From: a virus
IMG/VR virus record: IMGVR_UViG_3300021057_000004
Location: 1-49,320 of that record
Strand: one strand, 5' to 3'
Length of the DNA: 49,320 nucleotides
Part shown: piece by piece, positions 7,949-14,545 of the stretch
Layout of the letters: each line of letters starts with the position of its first letter
Numbering within the stretch: position 1 is the stretch's first letter
The notes under the pieces: generated by a model
Databases searched by the model: none
Told to the model about the DNA's origin: nothing
Seen by the model: the letters and a program-made list of their open reading frames with translations, nothing else
Translations under genes and position numbers: made by a program

Positions 7949-8176
7949 TCATGTTTCGGATAGGCACTGTTCAATCCGCTTCGCCATAAGACGAGCCAGC
8001 TTTCGGGGCAACTTGATGCCATAGGAGTGACCATCCCCAGGCTCCACCCAAAGAACTAGATCGCCGTTTAGGTCGCAGGAGACGTGGCCGTTTGGGTAAG
8101 CCCCCACCTTGCGAAGGCCCCAAACAACATTGTCCCCGCGCTTAACCTTCGCTTTTTTCAGGGAACGGTTGATCAT
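7949..8176 (-). CDS. Hypothetical protein (75 aa)
   Basis: ATG 8176 overlaps the stop of the preceding gene (ATGA). A GTG further upstream is in frame but would lie inside that gene. The product is basic at the N-terminus (NRSLKKAKVKRGDNVVWGL), with a beta-rich centre (GHVSCDLNGDLVLWVEPGDG) and a basic C-terminal helix. No family is recognised. Confidence 0.65.
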   Translation of the reverse strand: MINRSLKKAKVKRGDNVVWGLRKVGAYPNGHVSCDLNGDLVLWVEPGDGHSYGIKLPRKLARLMAKRIEQCLSET

Positions 8177-8352
8177 GGGTAATAGCCCTTGCTCTCGTAC
8201 CCGCACGTTTTGCACTCAAGCACCTGAGCCTTTGGATCGGCGCTTGGCACCTCCTGAAAGTCGTGCCCGCTGATGGATGCGCCGTAGCGAATCGTCCACC
8301 AGAAACCACGCAGGAAGCAGAGAGGGTGTCGCAGTTCGTCTAGGTCGATCAT
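8173..8352 (-). CDS. Small protein with C-terminal CxxC (59 aa)
   Basis: Fifty-nine codons, overlapping both neighbours by 4 bp (ATGA). It reads MIDLDELRHPLCFLRGFWW at the start and ends with VLECKTCGYESKGYYP. A single CxxC near the end suggests half a zinc site or metal-mediated dimerisation. Function unknown. Confidence 0.7.
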   Translation of the reverse strand: MIDLDELRHPLCFLRGFWWTIRYGASISGHDFQEVPSADPKAQVLECKTCGYESKGYYP

Positions 8353-8492
8353 TTGCGCCGCTGCCGCCTTCTCATGGCCTGAATGATTTGCTGCTCGGCA
8401 AGTAGCCGCGTGGTCTCTACGGGCGCTTGGCGTGCTGGCCGTTTCCTGCGCTTGGTCTTCTTAGCGCCACTATCCAGAGCATTCACGCTCAT
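8349..8492 (-). CDS. Very basic 47-aa protein
   Basis: ATG 8492 overlaps the preceding TGA, and its own TGA overlaps the next ATG. The sequence has two strongly basic clusters (AKKTKRRKRPARQ and AMRRRQRRK), so nucleic-acid binding is plausible. Coupling at both ends is the main evidence that it is translated. Confidence 0.6.
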   Translation of the reverse strand: MSVNALDSGAKKTKRRKRPARQAPVETTRLLAEQQIIQAMRRRQRRK

Positions 8493-8695
8493 TTACGTCT
8501 CCACTTGGCTGAAATGCATCCACGATCAGGCTCGTATTGCTCTACTAGGCCAAGCAGCGCTAGGGCTTTAACGTCAAGCAACGCGCGGTGGTATGACCTG
8601 CCTGTTCGCGTGGCGACAGCCCGGACGGTCTGGCATTCGTCGATCACGGCCAGAACTTCCTGAAGGTGCGGCAGGTGTACAACGTCACGGGTCAT
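8489..8695 (-). CDS. Winged-helix-like DNA-binding protein (68 aa)
   Basis: Sixty-eight residues with helices EVLAVIDECQ, VRAVATRTG and YHRALLDVKALALLGLVEQY followed by a basic tail. The pattern (repeated testing of a helix-turn-helix followed by LxxLGLV and a beta wing) resembles small phage winged-HTH proteins. It overlaps neighbours by 4 bp on each side. Confidence 0.65.
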   Translation of the reverse strand: MTRDVVHLPHLQEVLAVIDECQTVRAVATRTGRSYHRALLDVKALALLGLVEQYEPDRGCISAKWRRK

Positions 8696-8805
8696 TCGCG
8701 GTTCGATGCGGCGTCGGGCCGCTTACGTCGTTCGTCAAGCCACATCCCGAGTAGCACCGGGATCACCACTGCTCCAATGACCACGGCAATGATCCATTCC
8801 ATCAT
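8692..8805 (-). CDS. 37-aa single-pass membrane protein
   Basis: MMEWIIAVVIGAVVIPVLLG forms one membrane segment, followed by a short basic tail (DERRKRPDAASNRE). Start and stop overlap adjacent genes (ATGA on both sides). The second ATG (8802) is an equal alternative start. Too small for domain assignment. Confidence 0.6.
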   Translation of the reverse strand: MMEWIIAVVIGAVVIPVLLGMWLDERRKRPDAASNRE

Positions 8806-9002
8806 CGGTCCTGTTGAGGTGGTGGCGCATCACGTAGCGCACGAACGATATCCAGCGCATGCTCCACGAGGAAGGCTTCTAGCTCCGCCATGGCACGTTG
8901 CCGCCACGGCAGGAGTATCCCTCCAGCGCTAGCGTCTGGCGCTTGGTCGAGTGCCTTGACCCGCTTCTCGATCTCGTCAGCGAGATTCACCGTTATCTCC
9001 AT
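8802..9002 (-). CDS. Hypothetical protein (66 aa)
   Basis: MEITVNLADEIEKRVKALD opens a short helical protein ending in PPPQQDR. ATG 9002 gives a 26-bp overlap with the preceding gene; upstream in-frame starts would overlap more. No strong ribosome site is present, so translation is probably coupled. Confidence 0.6.
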   Translation of the reverse strand: MEITVNLADEIEKRVKALDQAPDASAGGILLPWRQRAMAELEAFLVEHALDIVRALRDAPPPQQDR

Positions 9003-9240
9003 CGTGGCGCGAAGTGAGCATGGCGGAATCCACGCAGGTATCGAACGGAATAGTTGGCTCATCGTTAATACCGCAGTCAAAGCTGCGGATCGTCGTCCAG
9101 AATCGCTCCGTACCGCGCTTCGTCACAACCGCCCCCTCTTCGTACAGGCTGCGCAGGAAGCGGTAACGCTCGGCATCCTTTTGCAACACCTGAAGCTCTT
9201 TGATGATGTTGTCTGCGACCTTCTGATATGGGTTAGCCAT
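8977..9240 (-). CDS. Hypothetical protein with DAERYRFLR motif (87 aa)
   Basis: Begins MANPYQKVADNIIKELQVLQ (coiled-coil-like) and continues DAERYRFLRSLYEEG. A DAERYRxLR phrase recurs in many small phage early proteins of unknown function. The C-terminus is acidic and ends near FDTCVDSAML. It overlaps the upstream gene by 8 bp. Confidence 0.7.
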   Translation of the reverse strand: MANPYQKVADNIIKELQVLQKDAERYRFLRSLYEEGAVVTKRGTERFWTTIRSFDCGINDEPTIPFDTCVDSAMLTSRHDGDNGESR

Positions 9241-9376
9241 GAGTTCCGCCGTGTATGTCGAAAAGCGAATGTTTGGTGGGGCGCGTCTGCCTGACTTCGT
9301 TGGCTAAACCCAACGATTCAATGCGGATGGCAGATACCGTCGATACAGATAACTGTAGTCCGGCCCCATTGTTCAT
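9233..9376 (-). CDS. Hypothetical protein (47 aa)
   Basis: ATG 9376 overlaps the TGA of the preceding gene. The frame ends 8 bp inside the next gene. The sequence begins MNNGAGLQLSVSTV and has no recognisable motif. It fills what would otherwise be the only uncoupled gap in this part of the operon, which supports it, but the composition is not decisive. Confidence 0.5.
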   Translation of the reverse strand: MNNGAGLQLSVSTVSAIRIESLGLANEVRQTRPTKHSLFDIHGGTHG

Positions 9377-9600
9377 TTATCCGCCGTCCTAGTGGAAGGA
9401 GTGCCGATCTTTTCGAGATAGGGGCGGTGAAGATGGATGAACTCGGCCAGCTCACGCGCTAGCATCTCGGCGGCAATAGCCCGTCCGCTGTCGTTGTAGT
9501 ACTGGCCTAGCAGCTTCACGCAGTCGATAGGCGCTTCCGGCGCATCCGGTGACAGGCCGATGATCCGATTGCAGCGCATGCGCATTTCTTCGTAGGTCAC
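9373..9600 (-). CDS. Hypothetical protein (75 aa)
   Basis: GTG 9600 is preceded by GGAGG at good spacing and overlaps an upstream TGA (GTGA). The protein begins MTYEEMRMRCNRIIGL and is predicted all-helical. No family is recognised. Confidence 0.65.
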   Translation of the reverse strand: MTYEEMRMRCNRIIGLSPDAPEAPIDCVKLLGQYYNDSGRAIAAEMLARELAEFIHLHRPYLEKIGTPSTRTADK

Positions 9601-9628
9601 TTAGCGCCTCCGTTTGGAGTAGAGCTGT

Positions 9629-9841
9629 TCATGGCTCGATTTCCTCTCTCTTGACCGGAATCCACATAACCGCGTCTTTCATCGGCCAAGTGCGGCGGCG
9701 AATATTCCACGAGCGAGACAAGATTCCGTTGATTACTCGAACTTCGCCGTCTCGAACGCCGTTCTCGTAGCTGCGCCAGCCGTTTTCGTACATGAAGCTT
9801 TCGCGCTCGTAGAAATCGTTGAGGATTGTCTTGGTGCTCAT
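9629..9841 (-). CDS. Hypothetical acidic protein (70 aa)
   Basis: ATG 9841 follows AAGGAGA and overlaps the stop of the transporter gene (ATGA). It contains repeated aromatic/charged segments (YERESFMYENGWRSYENG) and a C-terminal WPMKDAVMWIPVKREE. The overlapping 108-aa Arg-rich frame in another phase is a shadow. It is the gene directly after the 7-deazaguanine cassette. Confidence 0.65.
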   Translation of the reverse strand: MSTKTILNDFYERESFMYENGWRSYENGVRDGEVRVINGILSRSWNIRRRTWPMKDAVMWIPVKREEIEP

Positions 9842-10335
9842 TTGTTCTCCTTATTCGCCGTGCTAGGAACGAAGCCCCGAAGCACCATCGACCAAATCGC
9901 CCCACCACCGACCTTGGCAGCAAACTGCATGGCGACGATGTGCGGCAGCAGGGCTCCGAAAGCGAGGGTCGGAAAGATCAGGCTGTCCACCGCTGCCCCG
10001 ACGACGTTCGACCCGTTTGCCCTGACGAGCCACGGACGGTTACGGAGGTACGAGTAGGCCAGCCAGTCGGCCAGTGCGGAGGCCGTAAAGGCGGTAGCGG
10101 AGGCAATGGCGATCTTCGCAGCTGCCGGATTCAGGCCCCAGGTAATCGCCCCGCCGGCCAGCACCACGGCGAGCATCTGCCAGCGTGTGAGCTTGTCGTG
10201 CATCACGTCCCGCAGGGTCAGATCCAGACCGATCAGGCAGAAGGCGATAAACGGAGAGGCCCAAGGCCCGAGCCACCATACGAGCAGGTTTGCCGCCACC
10301 ATCGCGGCGATGTAGAGGCCGATCAGCATTCGCAT
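9838..10335 (-). CDS. VUT/YhhQ-family transporter, probable 7-deazaguanine precursor importer
   Basis: 165 residues with five or six hydrophobic segments and the VUT-family layout. Conserved features include GLDLTLRDVMHDKLT after the second segment, ALADWLAYSYLRNRPW and the hallmark SNVVGAAVDSLIF near the C-terminus. The family includes E. coli YhhQ, which imports preQ0 and preQ1 for queuosine synthesis. ATG 10335 overlaps the upstream gene and has GGGAG about 13 bases before it. It lies two genes after a TGT/DpdA-like enzyme, so I infer that it feeds free 7-deazaguanine bases to that enzyme. A general role in host queuosine salvage is the alternative. Confidence 0.8.
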   Translation of the reverse strand: MRMLIGLYIAAMVAANLLVWWLGPWASPFIAFCLIGLDLTLRDVMHDKLTRWQMLAVVLAGGAITWGLNPAAAKIAIASATAFTASALADWLAYSYLRNRPWLVRANGSNVVGAAVDSLIFPTLAFGALLPHIVAMQFAAKVGGGAIWSMVLRGFVPSTANKENK

Positions 10336-10568
10336 ACGGTTTTTACTCCCGAGTGGTAGCCCGTCGTTGTGACCTTCGCGCCGAGCGTGCGGGCAAGCTC
10401 CTGCGTTAGTTCTTCCTGAAATACCTTGCGGTCCCTCAACTGCTGCACGGCGGCGAGGATGTCTTCCACCTTGACTACGCGGACGCATTCCACAACTGCC
10501 TCGTAATGGTCTGGCTTCCCGTCCACGGGGCAGGATGCGGTGATGGTGAGGCTATGCCTGACTAGCAA
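10323..10568 (-). CDS. Small QueF-like/T-fold protein of the 7-deazaguanine cassette
   Basis: 81 residues from TTG 10568, supported by AGGAG seven bases upstream; no ATG or suitable GTG is in frame. Residues 13-20 read CPVDGKPD, with the same spacing of Cys and Asp as the CPxTGQPD active-site signature of QueF nitrile reductases, and FQEE (50-53) falls where QueF has FHED. The protein is half the length of a QueF, so it may be a minimal T-fold unit acting as an oligomer. QueF reduces preQ0 to preQ1. Another T-fold reaction on a pterin-like or deazapurine substrate is possible. Its genetic neighbours support a deazaguanine role. Confidence 0.45.
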   Translation of the reverse strand: MLVRHSLTITASCPVDGKPDHYEAVVECVRVVKVEDILAAVQQLRDRKVFQEELTQELARTLGAKVTTTGYHSGVKTVCEC

Positions 10569-11157
10569 AGAGCTTCTCCTGGGTGTCTCGCTTGCTGATG
10601 GCTTTCCTCATGTGGCTGTAGCGGGAAAGACCTGTTCCGTCGATGGAGTCAGCCCCCATCTCCTCGAAGTATTCAAAACGGGACGGATCGTTGACCCTTC
10701 CGACGTGCGCCCACTTCCCTAAAACCTTGGCGGCCTTGACCACGGCAGCTGCATCCTTGGATAGCTTGAACTCCGTGGACCCGCCGATGAATACCGCGTC
10801 GATCTCTTCCCACGGAATCGGCAGATCCCCCTGACCGTCCTGAATGGCGAGGGCGAGCTTCCAACCCTGAAGTCGTCCCTTCCACCGCTCGAAGACCTCC
10901 AGCGTCCTGCGGGCTGACCCCACGATGTCAGGGACGGTGACGAAGATGCAGTTTTCCTTGTGATGAGACTCACGCTCCAGGAGGGCCAGAAACGCCTTCT
11001 CCTCGAAGCGAGCAAACGCCCCGTTGTCGATAGCCCACGGCCTCTCAGGCTCACGCAGGCGGTATCGAGTCAGCGGGGTTAGCAACGTCCCCACCTCGCA
11101 GCCAAGCTCTGCGGCGCAGGTGTTCAGGTCGTGGCTGGTATCAAGCAAGACTAGCAA
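10552..11157 (-). CDS. DpdA/TGT-like DNA guanine transglycosylase
   Basis: 201 residues. Several segments align with tRNA-guanine transglycosylases and phage DpdA proteins: AIDNGAF (42-48), VPDIVG (75-80), LAIQDGQ (103-109, like the VQGG loop), FIGGSTEFK (123-131, like the GG substrate loop), HVGRVN (151-156) and GADSIDGT (168-175), where Asp173 corresponds to the nucleophile in TGT's GVDMFDC. There is no C-terminal zinc site, as in short phage DpdA forms. DpdA enzymes swap guanine in DNA for 7-deazaguanine derivatives, blocking restriction. TTG 11157 overlaps the previous gene by 17 bp; no ATG lies nearby. Confidence 0.75.
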   Translation of the reverse strand: MLVLLDTSHDLNTCAAELGCEVGTLLTPLTRYRLREPERPWAIDNGAFARFEEKAFLALLERESHHKENCIFVTVPDIVGSARRTLEVFERWKGRLQGWKLALAIQDGQGDLPIPWEEIDAVFIGGSTEFKLSKDAAAVVKAAKVLGKWAHVGRVNDPSRFEYFEEMGADSIDGTGLSRYSHMRKAISKRDTQEKLFASQA

Positions 11158-11515
11158 TGGCCTCGTCCAGCGACTTGTGTACTTCGTGGGAGTGGTACAT
11201 CAGCCACGGGGAAAGAGGCTTGCCGGACTTGTCCACGAGAACGATCCGCTTCCCCATGCCGTGCGCCATGTAGACCTCCATGCTGGTTCCTACGCTCGGC
11301 TTGTCGTAGAAGACGAGCAAGGCGTCCGACTGTTGGATGTCTAGCTTGTCGTTCTCGACAATCTCCTTCGCGATTCCCGGCTCCAGCTCGCGGCCACGGT
11401 AGTCCCGGTCCATCGGGTCAAGGGTGTCGGGGAGCCTTTCCTTGGCGTACTCACGCCAGCCCTTGCAGTCGTCGTCGGATCGCCCGTTGATCGGGCCGCA
11501 CAGATAGACCTTCAT
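11141..11515 (-). CDS. Nucleoside 2-deoxyribosyltransferase-like protein
   Basis: 124 residues. MKVYLCGPINGRSDDD is the N-terminal nucleotide-binding signature of the superfamily that includes nucleoside 2-deoxyribosyltransferases and DNPH1/Rcl deoxynucleotide N-hydrolases. DPMDRDYRG and ENDKLDIQQSDALLVF follow, then SVGTSMEVYMAHGMGK with the conserved Glu, then a short SPWLMYHSHE tail. Members cleave or transfer the base of 2'-deoxynucleosides. It overlaps the DpdA-like gene by 17 bp, so a link to modified or free deoxyguanine metabolism is plausible but not shown. Confidence 0.75.
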   Translation of the reverse strand: MKVYLCGPINGRSDDDCKGWREYAKERLPDTLDPMDRDYRGRELEPGIAKEIVENDKLDIQQSDALLVFYDKPSVGTSMEVYMAHGMGKRIVLVDKSGKPLSPWLMYHSHEVHKSLDEAIASLA

Positions 11516-11700
11516 TTGCTCCCTTTCGTCGTAGTGTTATGACTCGTGCCGCTATATTCGGGGCGGCGTCCGATTTCCATGTTCACGCGGTCCAGTTCGC
11601 TCAAGGCATCTTCAGCGTGCGCCCAAAGCTTGTTGTCCTTCGCCCATTCCAAGCGACCGGAAAGCCTTGTCCTGTACTCCTTTAACTGCGTGTAGGTCAT
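11512..11700 (-). CDS. Hypothetical helical protein (62 aa)
   Basis: MTYTQLKEYRTRLSGRLEWA opens a short charged helical protein. I take ATG 11700; a GTG at 11712 would add MIER and is equally possible because neither has a strong ribosome site. Its TGA overlaps the next gene (ATGA). Confidence 0.6.
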   Translation of the reverse strand: MTYTQLKEYRTRLSGRLEWAKDNKLWAHAEDALSELDRVNMEIGRRPEYSGTSHNTTTKGSK

Positions 11701-11727
11701 GCGCTCGATCACTTGGGCGTCGCCGTT

Positions 11728-12060
11728 CTATCTACGGTGGCGCTGATCCAGCGTGCGCCATCCGTCAGAAGGTTTCTCGCCATCGCCCTCGCCAGTCATC
11801 CAACGGTGGGCGTCCAGAGCGTGCTCCAGCTTGTGCTCGCTCGTATCCTCGCGGTTGTCGTCACGCGGTTCGTAACGGTCGTAAAGCTCGTCGTTGTCCA
11901 TGCGCTGCTCAAGGACGTAGATTTGCGCGCCGATGGCCTCCTGGTTGTCGTCCCCGAAGGCATTCGTCCTGCGGACGTGCGGCTGTAGCTCCCGCAACGC
12001 TTTGATCTCCGCTTTGATCTCGGCATCAGTCGGTGGAACGATCTTCTTCCTCTTAGCCAT
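11728..12060 (-). CDS. Hypothetical protein (110 aa)
   Basis: ATG 12060 is 11 bases after AGGAGG; the GTG at 12069 would be too close to that site. The N-terminus is basic (MAKRKKIVPPTDAEIKAEI) and the rest charged and helical, with many Asp/Glu/Arg residues (YEPRDDNREDTSEHKLEHAL). No known family is recognised. Confidence 0.65.
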   Translation of the reverse strand: MAKRKKIVPPTDAEIKAEIKALRELQPHVRRTNAFGDDNQEAIGAQIYVLEQRMDNDELYDRYEPRDDNREDTSEHKLEHALDAHRWMTGEGDGEKPSDGWRTLDQRHRR

Positions 12061-12265
12061 GATCGACACGACCTCCTACTTTGCGCATCACGCGGCGATT
12101 CAGAGCGGCGTCTTGCCACGCTGCCGCCGCAGACCATCCGCCGCCGAGCGGGCTATTTCCGCGCAGAACGCTGCAACGTGGCCTCGGCCAAACGGTGAAC
12201 CTGAATGCGCCGCGCTTGCAGTACGCCTCGGGAAACGCCTTCAGGACTCGTTTCTTCGGGCTCAT
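12053..12265 (-). CDS. Basic hypothetical protein (70 aa)
   Basis: Starts within the TGA of the preceding gene and overlaps the next start by 8 bp. The sequence MSPKKRVLKAFPEAYCKRG then FTVWPRPRCSVL resembles small phage proteins with a KxFPxAyCxR phrase, function unknown. The C-terminus WQDAALNRRVMRKV is basic. Confidence 0.65.
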   Translation of the reverse strand: MSPKKRVLKAFPEAYCKRGAFRFTVWPRPRCSVLRGNSPLGGGWSAAAAWQDAALNRRVMRKVGGRVDHG

Positions 12266-12936
12266 GGCTTCGCCGTTCCGTCTGTCGGGGCGCTCCCGCA
12301 GCAGCACTGCCCCTGCGCCGCGATGCCGCACTCACAACGCCCGCGCAGCTTGTTGATGATCTTGGCGACAGGGAGCCTGCCGCCCTCGGTGCGGCGCACG
12401 CCGGCCGCTTCGCAGATACGGTCGCCGTCCTTCAGTTCCTCCTCAGCCCAGGTTGGTACTCTTGCGGACGGCTGCGCTCTGACCAACGCCCGAACAGCCG
12501 CGAGGCAATCGACGCGAAACATGCAGGCGTTGTGTGGGCTGGTGAGGTTCTGGACGTGCTCGGTCAGGTCGCCGGCTTGGTTGGCGACCATCACGCAATC
12601 CGTCTGCGTCCTGCTACATGGCTTCTCCGGGAAGCCGCACGAGCAGCGCGGCAGTGTGGAGGATCGAGCCGATGGATGTTGGCAGCCCTTGGCTTGGAAA
12701 ACCGTGTTGGTCGCACCAGGGCAGGCATCGATGGCAGATCGGGCCTTGCGTTCGGCAACAAGGGCGAGGATGACTTGCGCGACCGCCTCGGCGCACTCGG
12801 CGCTGATGACGGTGGTAGGCCCGTTGTCGACGGTCTCCTCGGCGAACTCGACTGCCGCATCCAGCCAGGTAATCCCAAAGCTGCCGTATTTGCGGTTCAG
12901 AACGTCGTCCTTCTTATCGCTTTCGCGCTCTGTCAT
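12262..12936 (-). CDS. Hypothetical protein with Cys-rich regions (224 aa)
   Basis: ATG 12936 follows AGAGG and overlaps the previous TGA. Residues about 5-60 are helical and acidic. A middle segment contains several cysteines (RCSCGFPEKPCSRTQTDC), and the C-terminus carries RGRCECGIAAQGQCCCG, so two metal- or disulfide-binding knots are likely. ITWLDAAVEFAEETVDNG resembles a phrase from phage early proteins of unknown role. The large plus-strand frames antisense to this gene are shadows. Confidence 0.65.
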   Translation of the reverse strand: MTERESDKKDDVLNRKYGSFGITWLDAAVEFAEETVDNGPTTVISAECAEAVAQVILALVAERKARSAIDACPGATNTVFQAKGCQHPSARSSTLPRCSCGFPEKPCSRTQTDCVMVANQAGDLTEHVQNLTSPHNACMFRVDCLAAVRALVRAQPSARVPTWAEEELKDGDRICEAAGVRRTEGGRLPVAKIINKLRGRCECGIAAQGQCCCGSAPTDGTAKP

Positions 12937-13271
12937 TCTTGCCTCTTGAAGTAGGCGTCGCATTGAGACTCGCGCTTCTGAGCGTCCCTGCACCACGCCG
13001 GTTTCGGTGCCATGCACTTACCCGGCTCGCAGTAACAACCGTTCGGCAAGGTTGGCTTCGTCTCCGACAGCGTTGATCTGGCGGTCGCCTCGCGCAGCAG
13101 TCTCGCGGCGAGTCGGTAGTTCGCCGGGATCGGGATTGCTTTGTGACCATCGCGGTCGCACTTGTCGGCGTGCTTCTCCAGCCAGTCGGCCATGTCTGCC
13201 CGCGCCTCCTCGGGGGATTGGTACTCGTCGCCGTTGCGCGATAATTGCGACGAAGCGTTTTGGTCGCTCAT
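12933..13271 (-). CDS. Hypothetical protein with C-terminal Cys cluster (112 aa)
   Basis: ATG 13271 has GGAG nine bases upstream and overlaps the preceding TGA. The middle (SPEEARADMADWLEKHADKC) resembles a repeated helical element of phage early proteins. The end holds NGCYCEPGKCMAPKPAWC, a probable small zinc site. Function unknown. Confidence 0.65.
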   Translation of the reverse strand: MSDQNASSQLSRNGDEYQSPEEARADMADWLEKHADKCDRDGHKAIPIPANYRLAARLLREATARSTLSETKPTLPNGCYCEPGKCMAPKPAWCRDAQKRESQCDAYFKRQE

Positions 13272-13540
13272 TTCGTTCTCCAGATGCGCCACTTCTTCGG
13301 GCCGAGCTGGCGCTGGGTGTAGCTCCGGCCTGCGGTCTTGGGGTTCTTGCGGCGGTAGAAGCGCGCCGTATGCTCGAACGACTCCCCCACCTCCAGGGCT
13401 TCCAGAACCGCCTGAATGCGTCCTACGCGATCCTTGGAGGGCGGGATCGGGATGCCCTTGTCGATGCGGATGCCGTTGACCTCGCGGCTCTCCGAGCGTT
13501 CGTCCAGGCGGCGGATCGTGCGGACCGAAAGGACGGTCAC
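13268..13540 (-). CDS. Small basic protein, possibly DNA-binding (90 aa)
   Basis: The GTG start at 13540 overlaps the preceding TGA (GTGA) and follows GGAGAG at proper spacing. The C-terminal part (ARFYRRKNPKTAGRSYTQRQ then KKWRIWRTK) has the layout of short basic phage proteins with a helix followed by a WRxWR-type strand. A role in nucleic-acid binding is inferred from charge only. Confidence 0.65.
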   Translation of the reverse strand: MTVLSVRTIRRLDERSESREVNGIRIDKGIPIPPSKDRVGRIQAVLEALEVGESFEHTARFYRRKNPKTAGRSYTQRQLGPKKWRIWRTK

Positions 13541-13734
13541 GCGGCTCTCCGGGTCAGCATGTAGACCTCCTCGCCCTCGCACTTGTAACCGGGGCGGCTG
13601 ATGCCTAGAAGCTGGCGGCTCGGGGTTTCCCACATGGAGCAATCCGGCTCAGCCCTTGGGTGTACGTTCTGCGGCCCCATGAATGCGTAGAACTCCTCCT
13701 TGGACACGACCACCATGCCTTCGGGGGCGTTCAA
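13537..13734 (-). CDS. Hypothetical protein (65 aa)
   Basis: TTG 13734 is preceded by GGGAG at six bases and overlaps the upstream TGA (TTGA); the in-frame ATG 13716 has no good ribosome site. The product contains VVVSKEEFYAFMGPQNVHPR, a fold-like strand-helix phrase, but no known motif. Confidence 0.6.
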   Translation of the reverse strand: MNAPEGMVVVSKEEFYAFMGPQNVHPRAEPDCSMWETPSRQLLGISRPGYKCEGEEVYMLTRRAA

Positions 13735-14360
13735 GAAGAACTCCCGTTTGTGGCATCGAGGCGCTGACGCACTTCCATCAGGTCGAGGGCTACACGCATC
13801 TCGCGGAAGTAGTCGTCGGCCTTCTCAAGCTGGAAGTTCGACGTGTTGCGCGCCCGGTAGGCTAGGAAGTTCTTGCAGACCGTCGCCAGCAGGTCAGAAC
13901 GGCTCGACTCCGGTCTGTGACCATCGCGCAGCCGGATCGCGATGCGCCCCATCTCAGTCACGTCGTCAAGCTCGGCGTTCCCGATGCCGCCAGCCCACGC
14001 ATCAAGGCACTTGTTGGACAGGTCGATGATGCGCTGCAACTCGTCCCGGTAGCTGTTGCCGCGCTCCGGTCTTAGCGAATCAAGAGCCTCGCGCAGGGCG
14101 GTCGGCGTGGAGTACGGGCGCGCAGCCGTCCACCATTCGCTGCACTTCTGCGCGGCGGCTTCCTGCTCCTTGCTCCACCGCTCGCGCCAGTGGTTCGCCT
14201 CGGCAAGCTCGCGCTCAAGCTGGCGGGCGTGTTCGTATGCCTCCTCCAACTCGTCGCCGTCCATGCCGCCGCCCTCCACTCCGGGCAGGGCCGCCCACTT
14301 CTCTTGCAGGGCATCGGTGCGCGGCGTCTTAGCGCCTTCGTAGCTGTGGGGAGCGCTCAT
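13731..14360 (-). CDS. Coiled-coil phage early protein (209 aa)
   Basis: ATG 14360 overlaps the previous TGA. The start, with KTPRTDALQEKW, and the central ELEEAYEHARQLERELAEAN resemble the TPRTD-type phage proteins with a long coiled coil found in early regions of proteobacterial phages. The C-terminal domain (ADDYFREMRVALDLMEVRQR) is helical. Function unknown. Confidence 0.7.
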   Translation of the reverse strand: MSAPHSYEGAKTPRTDALQEKWAALPGVEGGGMDGDELEEAYEHARQLERELAEANHWRERWSKEQEAAAQKCSEWWTAARPYSTPTALREALDSLRPERGNSYRDELQRIIDLSNKCLDAWAGGIGNAELDDVTEMGRIAIRLRDGHRPESSRSDLLATVCKNFLAYRARNTSNFQLEKADDYFREMRVALDLMEVRQRLDATNGSSS

Positions 14361-14545
14361 GACTTCGCCCCCGTTTCGTGGCACTTGGCTTGCGCCTTTG
14401 TTCTGCCGTTCCACATCATTTTCCCGTCCCAAAACTGAGCGGCTTTCTCGCAGGCCGTGGCTGTTGCAAAGGGGATGTGCCGAATGGCAACGCCGCCGTC
14501 GTAGCTGCTCATAGTCATGGCGATTACCAGCACGTAAGGGCTCAC
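14357..14545 (-). CDS. Hypothetical protein (62 aa)
   Basis: GTG 14545 follows GAGGG at eight bases and overlaps the preceding TGA. The product is one or two beta strands (PYVLVIAMTMSSYDGGVA) and a helix (ATACEKAAQFWDGKM), a compact layout seen in many small phage proteins with an ExAAQFW-like helix. Function unknown. Confidence 0.65.
   Translation of the reverse strand: MSPYVLVIAMTMSSYDGGVAIRHIPFATATACEKAAQFWDGKMMWNGRTKAQAKCHETGAKS

Noticed and set aside
11933-12954. Two overlapping plus-strand frames of about 250-340 codons
   Set aside because: They lie antisense to minus genes with Shine-Dalgarno sites and ATGA junctions; their composition is Ser/Arg/Ala-rich without recognisable domains.
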